The notes beneath the pieces were generated by a model. The model was given only the letters and a program-made list of their open reading frames with translations, was not told the DNA's origin and ran no database searches. From Spodoptera frugiperda (lineage: Eukaryota > Arthropoda > Insecta > Lepidoptera > Noctuidae), in NCBI RefSeq assembly GCF_023101765.2, contig NC_064218.1, positions 5,580,001-5,644,000 on the forward strand: DNA of 64,000 nucleotides, in the 5' to 3' direction. The position numbers and the translations under genes are program-made. Positions 23,834 to 34,785 of this stretch are shown in pieces (the stretch's first letter is position 1; every line of letters begins with the position of its first letter).

Positions 23834-24936
23834 ATGATGAAGAACTCGTTTAAAACAATGATACTCTTAGTATACTTGACAATTCAGAGCAACGCGACGG
23901 AGACTTCCACATACACGACCAAATATGATGGCATCGATCTTGACGAAATACTAGACAATGACCGTCTGCTGACTGGGTATGTCAACTGTCTGATGGATCT
24001 TGGTCCTTGCACGGCTGATGGAAAGGAATTGAAAAGTAAGTATAATGTTATAGGCCATACAACTATTTTAAGTACTTCCATTTGTAAAATTAGTCCTTTA
24101 CGGTCATCTATGCGACGCAAAACGTTGGCAGCGCCTTTTCATTTGTGAATGCTACGAATTGATTATTAGCGTCTTTACAGTTTCTATAACTTAGCTTATT
24201 ATTTAAATTCATTAGTTACTTGTTAAATTTCATACTCTTCTTTGTTTTACCACAGTATAGAATAGATCAAATGTTACTTCGTCTGTTTTCTCAACAAATA
24301 TAAAATATCTCACATTATCCTCTATTTCATTGTCTGGACTTTAAAAGAGACTGTGACCTCTGAGTTTGTTTCGGCATTTCTTCTCAGAGTAGTCAGATAG
24401 GAAATGCCGGCCTCATCTAGCTATTTGAAATATTGACGTGTAAAAGTGTTATTTTATGACCTATTTACAGAAATAAATATCATTTATCATTTATCATTTA
24501 TCAATATTTTTCCAATCGGTGTCATTTGTTGTAGCAACACCTAAATATTAATTTCCACGTTTTATATTTGTCTATCTCCACAGAAAACCTTCCGGATGCT
24601 ATCGAGAATGACTGTAAGAAGTGCACTGAGAGACAGCGTGAGGGAGCCGACCGTGTCTGTCATTACCTCATTGACAATAGACCTGAAGACTGGACCAAAC
24701 TTGAGGAGAAGTAAGTAAAATCTTTAAATTATTCAAATGCAAAATTATAGATTATATTAGAAAAATAAATAAAATATAGGTATAGCAATGTGAAATTACC
24801 AAACTTATCCTTTTGCAGATACAAATCTGATGGAAGCTATAGAGCTAAATATTTAGCCAGTAAGCAGACTAAGGATGAGAAGGAATCAAATGCCACAAAA
24901 TCCAGTGAAGATACAAATAATGTATCTAAAGAATAA
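23834..24936 (+). CDS. Chemosensory protein CSP-3 with an extra intron, 148 aa
   Basis: Secreted CSP-family carrier. Coding exons are 23834-24035, 24584-24710 and 24819-24936 (202 + 127 + 118 bases). The first intron is the canonical CSP one (GAA TTG AAA A|GTAAGT ... CCACAG|AA AAC, phase 1). The second is phase 2 (GAG GAG AA|GTAAGT ... TTGCAG|A TAC) and splits the K-Y pair after the conserved W-T-K-L; CSP-1 and CSP-2 lack it. The signal peptide covers about residues 1-21, then YTTKYDGIDLDEIL. Cysteines at 52, 59, 78 and 81 give C-X6-C-X18-C-X2-C; an extra cysteine occurs in RVCHYL. The last exon continues YKSDGSYRAKYLASKQ and then a hydrophilic, Lys/Glu/Ser/Asn-rich tail ending NNVSKE, longer than usual. 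Two methionines open the frame; either could be used. Confidence 0.93.
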
Positions 24937-25024
24937 ATCTGACAGAAACCACCTGACGACGATGAACCAGCAACTCGCAAAGGATTAAATGATAATGATT
25001 TTATGGATGCCGCTAATATTACTA

Positions 25025-25030
25025 AATAAA
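25025..25030 (+). terminator. Candidate poly(A) signal of CSP-3 (AATAAA)
   Basis: The first AATAAA after the CSP-3 stop codon (24934-24936) is here, about 90 bases downstream. The predicted 3' end lies about 500 bases from the convergent CSP-4 3' end. Confidence 0.5.
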
Positions 25031-25554
25031 TGATGAGTTCAGCTCTTTGTCTTTCCTTCAAATAGCCTAAAAAATATAAATAAGATGAAGAAAAAAGTTG
25101 ATTCAATGGATTAGATAAAGAAGATTTTAAATGAAAAGCATCTACATGCTGTTCTTTTGAATTCACTTAAATTAAACATTAACAACTGTTTTCGGTTCTG
25201 CCCTATCTAACTGCCGAACTCATTCTACACACACCAAGTCATTTAAGGATTACTAAAACTTTTCCTTAGTACTCTGTTGTATTCGTTCTGAAAACAATTG
25301 CTAAGGACTGGGTTGAGTAACCATTAAATAAGTCTAAGTACGGCGATTAGTCCTGTTTCACTACAATGAAGTTACATTATATTTTTCATCGGACTCCACC
25401 TTTCTTCAATAATTTTTGTTTCGTCTTGAACGCAACACTTATTAATAACTAGATGGAAGTACATACCTACATAACTCAAAATAAAACAAAAAATCTTCAA
25501 TTAAAATTGTTTACTTTAATATAAATGAGTGCTAATAGTTAACTAAAACATTAC

Positions 25555-27311
25555 TTAAGTTAAGCTATCTAATACCTTTTCGGAAACATATCGTTTAACT
25601 CTAACCTGCACTCCAGGCATAATATAACTATTACCAGGAGATCGAACTACATCTTCTGGTTCTCCTATATCTTTCAAACGAATCTCTTCGCGTTTGTTAG
25701 GTTGTTTTCTTGCTTTTAGTTGAAGTGCAGATCTATAACAATACAGATTGAATCATCATCATTATTTAACACCTACAATTCAAATATTACTGAAGCTATA
25801 CAAAGATCATTGTTTTCCTAGAAGAATAATCCAAAATTTCAATACATAGAAGCAGAATTTTCTATTGTATTACCTGTATGTACTGTTATAGATAAACAAC
25901 AAGCGGGCCAGACAGACGTTGTCCTGTCTACACGTCTTTAATTTAAAAATTTGTCGGATCCAATGTAAAACATTCCAAAAACAACAACTACTAATAAATT
26001 AAAAATTAATTAAAAAAACATTGTCCAGCGGACAAAATTGTGAATCTAAACCATTCTCAGATCCCCTTGAACACACACAAAAAATTTCATCAAAATCGGT
26101 CCAGTCGTTTAAGAGAAGTTCAGTGATATACACACTTACAGAAGAATTGTATATATAAAGATAAACATTGGATCTTGGAAAGCATAGTACTAGTAATGCA
26201 ATATTTACATATACTCAAACGTAGGTAAGCTCCTTATAAACTCATTGATTGTTCTTCTATCCTAGTATCCTTTGGACTTTTTTGATGCCGTCGTACCTGG
26301 TGAGGAAAACTTTCCACGCGACTGGATCATGAGCCATCATGGATGCAATTACTTTCCCAGCTTGATCCTTCTGCTCCACTGAACATTTCGCGCAGTCATC
26401 TTTTACAGCTTGTATCAATACACCTGGAATGATATAGAGTTTTTATCATCAATTTTACTACTGCAGGTATCTACTAAACTTAAATAAGTAGAGGGTTTAT
26501 ATTCAGAGTATCTCTAAAGGACCAAATCCTATATGAGAAATAGTTACAAACGTAGCCCAACAAATTCGTAAGCTAACATAGTAGTGGGCCAGTCACATTT
26601 GTCGAAGAACCGATGACCGTTACGGTATACGTGTTCTGGAGTGAAAACCACGTCTATGTAAACGTAGTGTAAGGAGCCCTCCGGAGCTGGCAGTAGTAGA
26701 ATTGGATGATTAGCCGTAGAGCTGAAGATCCAAATCAGTAGTGTGCCATTGGAGAGGCATATATGTCCAGCAATGAACAGAAACGGGATGATGATAAATA
26801 AATTAAATAAATAAATGATGATGATAAATTAACTAAATACTTAGGCAATCTTTAATTCGGTGCACTATGAAACATTATTAAGGTAGGATACCAAAATCGA
26901 GAAGGATAGGGAAACACATTCCAATACATACTAATAACACGTAAAGTGAGTGTTCTACTAAAATATTGAGTGCACCACCGTCCGTGTTATATTAGTGAAC
27001 AATTCAATAATCTTACTTTTCATCATGCCCATCTCCTTGCTACAGTACCGGTCGACAGACATCAAGCACTTGACATCTTGCGCCGGTAAGGGTTTAATAG
27101 CTTCATTCAAACGTACTCTCTTCTTAAAAGCACTGCCTTTTTCGGCTTCACTGACCACTTGGTTGATGATGGTCATGTCTTCATCGCCGTAAATGATCTT
27201 AAAGCCTCTGCTTTCTACTCCGTCGCTCATTTCTCTAGAGAACCCTGGCACTTTTTGTTCTCCCATCGCCACATGTACTACGATCAGGTATGGAATCGCC
27301 TGAGCCCACAT
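25555..27311 (-). CDS. Divergent chemosensory protein CSP-4, ~199 aa (or 153 aa)
   Basis: CSP-like secreted protein. Exon 1 is 27311-27017, exon 2 starts at 26423; their junction (ATG ATG AAA A|GTAAGA ... ATTCCAG|GT GTA) is the canonical phase-1 CSP intron. A signal peptide covers about residues 1-17 (MWAQAIPYLIVVHVAMG). Cysteines 82, 90, 109 and 112 give C-X7-C-X18-C-X2-C, one residue longer than usual in the first loop. The usual YTxxYD...LDEIL segment is replaced by about 60 unrelated residues. The end is ambiguous. Reading through gives RYDGIKKVQRILG and a stop at 26257 (153 aa). Alternatively ACC AG|GTACGA at 26297/26296 splices in phase 2 to ATAG|A TCT at 25732, adding a basic tail from SALQLKARKQ to a stop at 25555 (199 aa). 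The second intron has the same position and phase as in CSP-3, and ARKQ...EE resembles its tail. An ATTAAA lies at 25520-25515. Tail-to-tail with CSP-3. Confidence 0.75.
25890..26165. repeat. Retroposon-like repeat in the CSP-4 3' region
   Basis: Contains 'aagcgggccagacagacgtt' 'gtcctgtctacacgtcttta', 'attgtccagcggacaaaatt' and 'ttcatcaaaatcggtccagt' 'cgtttaag', all typical of RTE-like retroposon tails in moth genomes. It ends near 'tatatataaagat'. It lies in the possible second intron of CSP-4. A minus-strand frame over 25870-25990 looks exon-like but is this repeat read by chance. Confidence 0.55.
26585..26820. repeat. Two repeat fragments in the CSP-4 first intron
   Basis: 26585-26715 ('gtgggccagtcacatttgtc' 'gaagaaccgatgaccgttac' ... 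'gtaaacgtagtgtaaggagc') recurs inverted at 44650-44810. 26745-26820 ('attggagaggcatatatgtc' 'cagcaatgaacagaaacggg' 'atgatgat') is a LINE-type 3' end with an ATG-rich tail. Both lie between CSP-4 exon 1 (ends 27017) and exon 2 (starts 26423). Confidence 0.55.
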
Positions 27312-28842
27312 TATGACTGAAGCTGTTGAAGGCTCTCAATTCAATGATGAACTCTAACTAGTGAATGACAGCATTAACAATGGACGTAAGATCAGTGTTT
27401 AGTAAGTTTACGTGTTTTGCTCGATAGTTATTATGCTTTCAATAGCATTAGGGTTGTCAAATGAATTCATGCGATTACCAAGGTAATTAAGAATTTCTAC
27501 CTAATGGGTTTACTCATGTCCTTTAAAGTAGGTACAAATTAATACAGGAAGGTCAAATTGATATTTCCTTAGAAATTCCTCTTAGCAGTCAAGAATCTTA
27601 GTCACAAATTAATTTAAAATTATTTTTCCTTTTCCCATAATTAAGTTATTAAGTCATTCCAGATTATGAGTCAGTGAATTCGTAAACATTAGGTACCTAA
27701 TAAAAGTGGTCAATATCTATCGCTTTATCAAAAAATGTAGACATTGTCTTGAATGTTAATAATTTTCCGTTAAGTTTTTTTTATTTTTACAATCAAGATT
27801 TTACGATCAAGTCATCGTAGAACTGTTGACATTAATCACATCGAAAACTCGAAATTTCCATAAACTTACTGACAATTTTAATAACCGATCGTATCCAAAA
27901 TCTTTGAATCGATATTCATTTTTGACAGAAATATCTTCCTTTGTAAAATACGTATTACTTGCAAATAAATTTCAATTTGAAACTGTATAAAACTAATGTC
28001 TAAAATAGATTTTAATCTAAAGATTTTGGATTGAGATCTATTGTTGAAACCGGCAATAAACCTGTTTTATCTAAACAATCTTACTAAAACATTTCTTAGT
28101 TATGTTATCAATGTAACTACAATTTTATTCGGAGCAAGCATAATGCCAGACACTAGGTCCATTCGAGAAAAAAGTAAGAACCTATTAGAACCTTACAGCC
28201 CTACACTGGTTGGTGTGTATTCGGGCCGCGTATGAAACAACATCAACAAACAACCTTCGACTGGCCAGCATACCAATTCTAAATGTAAATATACTACGGA
28301 TGTTGTTCAAACAGCCAAATTGCTTACCTATTGTTTTAGATAATAGAGCATATTAATTTAATGCCGATATAACCGCAATTGATGCGAAGTTTTATGTAAA
28401 GTCAGGTCATAAATAGGTCCGAAACACTAGCTGTATAATAGACCGTTACTTATATAATACTCCAGTGACCAGTGTTAAGAGATGATTTAATTTATCTAGA
28501 AGATTATCACTCGATCGTGTGTATAAGCTTGAAAAAATATCGGGTCGGTCCTAAAATCGTGCCCTGTGGAAGCCCTTGTAGGAAAGTTATTAGTGAACTA
28601 TATGATTGTATTAATGGTATGTACCTACTTTTAGTATTCGTTTGAATCTGTATTTTACATGTTTGTTTGTAGATAAGTATTTAAGTTCGAATAAGTTTGA
28701 GATATCGTTCGCCCATGAATTATGAACCTTAAAATTGTTTCCTAAGGTCTCCTTAAGGAAACTGTAGTGTTATTATAATAAATATTATTTACTATAACAC
28801 TGCTTGAAATAAAAGACCAAATATATGATTTACATTTTATTT
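27312..28842. other. Gene-free spacer between CSP-4 and GatB
   Basis: Upstream of CSP-4 no convincing TATA box was found, unlike the other three CSPs, so its transcript start is unknown. The remainder is AT-rich with no recognised exon. The minus-strand GatB gene ends at 28843 and its transcript would stop in this stretch; AATAAA overlaps the bases directly after the GatB stop. Confidence 0.4.
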
Positions 28843-31800
28843 TCACTTTTTCAATAACCCTTCCATAATCTTAGACGCTACAGACATATCAACCTTATTG
28901 TTGCTCTTAGATAATATTCCTAAAAGTGCTTTAAATACTTTGGTTTTACCATTTTTATATTGTTTCACCAACTTAGGATTATTTTCTAAGACTTCAATAC
29001 ATAGTTTAGTTAGTTCATCCTCATTGGATTTTAGTTTCCATCCCTTTTCTTCTACTACATCTAATGGAGATACATCATCATCAGATATAACGATCAGTTC
29101 ATCTAGAACGTTTCTACATATTTCTAAATTAATGTCTTTACTCAAAAGCATGTCAGTCAGTTCTTTTAGTTGCTTAACTGTAAGGGGACAATCATCTGCA
29201 CTTAGCTTCTTTTTATTAAGTACGGTCATAAGATCATTGATTAAAAAATTGGCTACTTTCGTTGGATTCCTGGTTTTGTCCGATGTTAAATTTTGGAAAT
29301 AGTCCAGTAGTGTAGGTTCGTTGACTAGTTGGATTGATGTTTCTGGCCGGAGTCCAAAGTCTTCGATGAGTTTTTTTCTAGATTGTTCTGGAAGTTCCGG
29401 TATCTTTTCCTGTATTAGAGGTACGCTTAGAACGTCCCTGTGCTCTATGTCGGTCTTCAAGTTGACGCGTAACGGTGGTAGATTCGGTTCCGGCATGTAC
29501 CTAAACAAACAGAAATACTCATTAGCAAGCGCCTTCACATCAATTAAATAGAATAATGACTTGATAAGATAACAAATAAATGTGACACAAATACTTTTAC
29601 TCATCATTTATAGTAAGTAAATAAAAGTTGGTAATTTGTATATTTAGTCGGTATTTCTTTACAAAGTTTGGGATTGTTACTAACAAGCGGTAAAAGGCTC
29701 ATCTTATATGATCCTCTGTTACAGACTAATATAACAGCAAAAAATAAATTTTATACTACAACTCTGCACCGTTTCACACATTGAACGCCGTGGTGGTCAC
29801 CGACGTCAGCGGAGGATTTGCCTTCAACAGTTTTCTATTGGCAGTCAAAGACTTAAGGACTTTTTCATAAAGAGTATTATCAAAATCTCACCTATAATCC
29901 TGCACGACCTCCTTGTCTCTCATAGGTATGGTGACTCTTGCGGTCGCGTCCCACGCTCGGGTCTCGTTGATAATGTGACCCCCATTGTCCAGGATCGTCT
30001 TTTGTCGCTCAATCTCATGCCGGATAGCGCCAGCCACGCCACGCACTGATCCAATGTTTTTAATCTGCAACAATGGAATAATAAACTTAAGTTAAATGAT
30101 ATAATTTTAAATCTACACGCAGTTTTCGCGCTAGCAGAGGCGCTAGTGTAGCGTTTGGTCATTTTACCAATATCTTTTAAGAATATTAACTAATTTCAAG
30201 TTCTGGACCTCACATCTTACTAGCCCCGTCTTATGAGCGCAAATTGTACTTGCCGTTGTTTAAAAAGTTGGGCAAATACACTGTTTACAGCCAGGAGACA
30301 GTAATAATGTATAAAACACCCCCAAAATACAGCAGCATATGAGACGAGTAGTAACTCGTATTATATACGATATAGCATGTATGGAAGAGGTCGCGAGAAT
30401 CTGGATACTCAATTCTAATTAAATATTTTATCGCCATTACAAGGCTGTTACGATTTAAAGAACCAAAACTATTTTAATGACTTTAAACATAAAGAATTTA
30501 GCATAAAGTCATTAAATTGAAATCATACCGGCATCATTAATAAAATGCCAACACAATTAAGAAAAACTCGTTTCATTGTCGAGAAAGTACCACAAAAATT
30601 TGTTGGATTATTACATTAGAACTTGTAATGGGATATTTAATTTACTATGTTTTTATTTATTAATTTCCCGATTTGTACTGATACTATAAACATCCACCCG
30701 CATATAGGTACTCCCGTTCATCCGTGATCATGGCGCTTGCAACAGTGCCGAAATATCGGAAACTCAAAGAAATTAATAAACATGGTAAATATCCTGTAGC
30801 AAGTTCTAATGATATTGTTAGTGACCATGTCAATTTAAAAACTTATATAAGTAGTTGGATCATCATTAGGAATCATTATACAAATACGGACCGGAAAAAA
30901 TACGTGACTATTTGACGTCATAGAGTCATTATCTGCTAGGTACATGATAGGTGCAAAGTCCTTGTGTGACTTGATAGTACCTTTATCTGATGGTCATAAG
31001 CCTATTTCGGTTGTAAAACACACCTACTAGTACGCAGTAGATAAATATAGGCGTGTAAATAAGAATAGGTACCTACCAACTTCTATGATGTAACCTCTAT
31101 TGAAATGGGTCTTCTAGAAAATTCTTTAGATCTGCGTAATATGGAATCCGTGTGATATCGTGAAGTTTTTATTATGTACCGAAACCTGTTAGCATTTTTT
31201 GTCTGTTACGCTTTTACGCATAAATTGGTAAACGGATTTGGAGTTTCATACAAATATAGATGCGATCGTTAAGGTTGTTGTGGAGGGGAGTAATTTGATT
31301 ATCATTAACGCCACAATATTTATATTAGTTTGGGGAAAAGGCGTCGAAACCCCTAAATAGTTACTTTAAATTAGTTGTTAATAACTAAGTTCCGAATAAT
31401 AACACTCAAATAACACTCACACCACTTCTGCTTTATAAAAAGGAATAAAGTTAGGTTACTGTGGTACTATAGAAGAAGTAAATGTAGCAATGTAGATATT
31501 TTACCTCAGTGCGAGTAGATAACGGGTCGCCGGGCCGCCTAATCGATACGTTAGCGTCGACTCTAAGGGCGCCCTCTTCCATACGGCCGGTGCAGGCACC
31601 GAGTCTTTGCACAATCAGCACCAATTCCTTAACCAGAGCCGCCGCTTCTTCGCCATCCTGGAATTAAAAGACAAAATTCATTAATATAATGTTGAATATA
31701 GTAATAAATATGTATAGGTATTATTAACTATGTTTGGCACTATGCGGACTATGTTCTAAGAACAAAAAATAGGTCATGAAAAGAGCACATTATGTAACTA

Positions 31801-33744
31801 TTGGTATTAACATTGTATTACACGAAATTATAATTATAATTCAAAATTAGAAATATATAACTAAGTTAAATTACTTATTGGACTAAAAATATCATAACTA
31901 TTTGAAAACACAATCATTTACATAATGATTAGGTACATTCACATGTAAACATTAGCAAAATTTAAATGAAAATTCAGTTAAAAAATTGTTAATTTATTTA
32001 AACATACCTAGTAACCTAATTATTTCCATTGCAGATTTTTGTAAACAAAATAAACTTTGATTCTGTTTAAATGTAACGAGGCCAATGTTTTGAATGGATT
32101 ACAAAATTACTAATTTATTCTTCACATTCAATTACTAGTTGATTTGCAAATGAGTGTATTCAATCAGAGGTCATTTTGCTACTTAATCATGTCTTTAGTA
32201 CTAATTATTGCTCAATCCTGAGTTAAATTTGAATTTAATTCTACTATTAGGATTAAACAAATATTAATTCATATTTAGAAGGGTATAATTAGGAAACATT
32301 ATTGTTTTTAATTTACAATTTATTATAATGATTGAAGTTAATCTAGTTATTGCATTACTTATTGCCAGAACAAGCCTATAGAGAATAAAGTATTTTTTAA
32401 AACAAGTAGTTTGTTACTCATTTAAGTACATAAGGTTATTATCTTTCTTTATCATATAATTCCTCAAAAAAATTGTTGTCTTGTATATTTCATTTGTTTT
32501 ATTATTAAAGGCTTACTTCAACTGACAAGAGTATAAAATGATAAGCTTTAGATTGTAAGATAATAATGTCTACTGTATCAGTATGCAGACAGAAAGACTA
32601 TTCCTTTTTGTAACTTAAGAAATTAAATAGCCTTTTGCTTAGTGCTTGTGATGTTAAGTCATTTCAAGTACCTATTTATATTACTTCTATAGTACCGATA
32701 TTATTGACAACAGATATGTATATTGTATACAGTCAAAATTAAAGAGATTTTTAATATTTGGATAGAGATTGGTTAATAGCTAATTTAAGTTTGGGAGAGC
32801 CATGCTGCAGCATGAATGGGCCAGCTCAACCAGTGATACCATGGCCTCACACAAAACTGACATGAAGCAACTCTTGCATTGTGTTCAAATTAATTTGGTA
32901 TGTTGTACCTCATATTTGACTTCATTAGATAAGCAATTAAACTTGTATAATAAAGACTATTAACAAAATACTTGCCTCCAAATCAGGTTCGAACACCAGT
33001 TCTATAAGTGGAGCTCCCGCGCGGTTGAGGTCAATGAGGCTCCGCTTGAGTTCCGCATCATGCAATGACTTGCCACTGTCCTGTTCTAGCTGTATCTGCT
33101 TAATCTTTGAACTCTTTCTGTACGGTTTCTTGTGAATTCCCGGAGTAAATACCTGGAATTAAAGAAAGAGGTTGTATAGGTATAGAGAAACACTAAGTTA
33201 TGTGTGTAGGGACCTCTTTTAACGTAACTGATGATGGTATTAGGTACAGTACTAGCTATGTAATGGTTTCTTATTGGTAACTCTTGAGTATTTTACAAAA
33301 CAAAACATGTTTGAGGTTATGTGTCTTAAAAGAACAAACTACCTGAAAATTAATAACGCCATCGTTAGCCAATGGATTTCTTTGCTGCGTAATTTGATAG
33401 CCTGTCGGCAAATCGGCATAGAAATAGTGTTTTCTGTCAAAAGTCGATACTTCGTTGACTTTGCAAGATAAAGCTAAAGCAGTCATTATACCCAGTTCCA
33501 CACATTTTCTGTTTAGTACGGGCAATGTACCAGGCACAGCCGCGTCGAATAGTGACACACAGTTATTCACAACACCACCAAAAGTATTCTGAGCACCGGA
33601 AAACAGTTTTGATTCTGTATTCAACTGTGCGTGAACTTCTAAACCAACTACACTTTGCCACTTATCAGAAACGGTAGAAAAGCCGCGTGCCACCAAACTC
33701 TTATGTTCGTAACTTAATCGACGACATATTTTCGTAAATTTCAT
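28843..33744 (-). CDS. GatB: Mitochondrial Glu-tRNA(Gln) amidotransferase subunit B, 520 aa
   Basis: GatB is the subunit of mitochondrial GatCAB that binds tRNA and catalyses the ATP-dependent activation and amidation of Glu-tRNA(Gln), using ammonia from GatA. Exons: 33744-33343, 33152-32976, 31657-31505, 30064-29892 and 29500-28843 (402, 177, 153, 173 and 658 bases), all in frame. Residues 1-27 are basic and Ser-rich, fitting a mitochondrial targeting peptide. Family motifs in order: GLEVHAQLNTESKLFS (34-49), RKHYFYADLPTGYQITQ (104-120), LEQDSGKS (156-163), DLNRAGAPLIELV (175-187), MEEGALRVDANVSIR (219-233), RYMPEPNLPPL (302-312). The last ~150 residues form the helical GatB/YqeY tail domain (KVANFLINDL...KIMEGLLKK). 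The length is normal for the family. The exon 2 donor is GAG|GCAAGT, a GC-AG intron. No TATA box was found upstream, as expected for a housekeeping gene. Confidence 0.96.
30605..30850. mobile_element. MITE-like element family D, copy 3 (in GatB intron 3)
   Basis: 'attagaacttgtaatgggat' 'attta' on the left and 'taaatatcctgtagcaagtt' 'ctaatgatattgttagtgac' 'catgtcaatttaaaaac' on the right form the imperfect ends. The centre holds 'gtgatcatggcgcttgcaac' 'agtgccgaaatatcggaaac', the same as in the CSP-2 intron copy at 9385-9565. Longest of the three copies. Confidence 0.65.
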
Positions 33745-34266
33745 TTTGATATTCTTCTAATATTTATTCATAATATTATTAATATTTATCACTTAACAAC
33801 AATTTATCGACCAGCTGATTTTGACAGAAAACCACTCTTTGACAATTATAAAAATGCAGATAACACAAAATTACAGATCTCTAAAAACTATACTGCCATC
33901 ACTATTTTGCACAATTTCGCAATCGTAAATTCGTAAAATGTTAATGCCTTTCCTTTGTTTGTTATTATGATTTTTAATTATCATAAATTAGCGACTTTTG
34001 ACACAGTACGATTTACACAACTGACAAATACCTTCTAATAATTTTAACTCTCGAGGTCAGCCTTGAGCTTCTATGAACGAAGTATTAGTTTAAGAGCTAA
34101 GTAACAGATGGCGCTGAACACTCAAAACAATGTGAGACATTGATTTTCTATTATCGAAATACTTTATTTCACTGTTACTGTTACTTCAGAAAGCAGGTAG
34201 GTAGTACGACAGTAATCTCAAAACTTTAGCAAATTAAAAATTGTAGTAAAATAAAAAATGACTTAC

Positions 34267-34785
34267 CTTAAGTGTTTCCTTTCAATTGATCCAGTAGGTA
34301 GTGTTTGATTTTCAAAACATTTTAAACGTAAACCTATGTAAATAAATAATACCTAATTCATTACACCTAAATTGCATTGATAATTTGACTTAATAACTTA
34401 AACTAACTAAAACACCTAATTTATAGATTTAGAAAATATCACATTTTGGAAAGTAAATTAAAATTAGAAAATAATATTCATTTTATACAACTAATCCTGC
34501 TACCACTTCGAAAAGGAACGAGAAAACGTAGAGGACAACAAAGGCCAGAGTGACTTCAGCGATGGAGTACATTTTTATTGATCTTTTTTACAAAAGGTAA
34601 AAATGATTTTCGCGGCAAAACGCGGTGAGCGTACGTTCAATAGCGCCTCGTTGCGAGATATGACCGCAAGTCAAAACAAAACTGTGCTATACCCACAGCC
34701 TTGACGTCAGCGATATTACGCGATCGAATTATAATGAAACCACATGCATCGATGCTTGTGGACTGTTCACCATCTTTATTTATAC
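34267..34785 (-). promoter_or_regulatory. Candidate transcript unit: TATA box, exon and strong splice donor
   Basis: On the minus strand TATAAATA is at 34785-34778, and a CRE-type TGACGTCA palindrome lies near 34703-34710. The region then runs to the consensus splice donor ACTTAAG|GTAAGT, with the exon ending at 34267. This suggests a minus-strand first exon of about 490 bases joined to an unseen exon further left. If transcription starts near 34755, several short upstream ATGs would precede the small peptide frame, so the true start may be further downstream. Confidence 0.35.
34483..34572 (-). CDS. Candidate small ORF: 29-aa hydrophobic membrane peptide
   Basis: The frame encodes 29 residues, beginning MYSIAEVTLAF and ending FLFEVVAGLVV, then TAA. 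Nearly the whole chain is one hydrophobic helix, with glutamates at positions 6 and 22. The start has a strong insect context (AATAAAAATG). It sits in an exon-like segment with a TATA box upstream and a strong donor (TTAAG|GTAAGT) about 220 bases after the stop, a layout seen in transcripts first taken as non-coding. Size and single-span form recall insect sarcolamban-type micropeptides, but no sequence homology to them is claimed. The peptide could also be chance; conservation in other moths would decide. Confidence 0.35.
   Translation of the reverse strand: MYSIAEVTLAFVVLYVFSFLFEVVAGLVV

Noticed and set aside
23884..24120. 78-codon frame antisense to CSP-3 exon 1
   Set aside because: Shadow of a real coding exon; no signal peptide, splice sites or promoter of its own.
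25870..25990. A minus-strand open stretch ending in CAG|GTAATA that could join in frame to the 25555-25732 exon
   Set aside because: The DNA is the 'gacagacgttgtcctgtcta' retroposon tail common in moth genomes; the frame has no start and ends at a stop a few codons upstream.
28898..29551. Two long plus-strand frames opposite the last GatB exon (134 and 76 codons)
   Set aside because: Antisense shadows of GatB exon 5, Ser/Leu/Phe-rich as expected from the reverse reading of Lys/Glu-rich codons.
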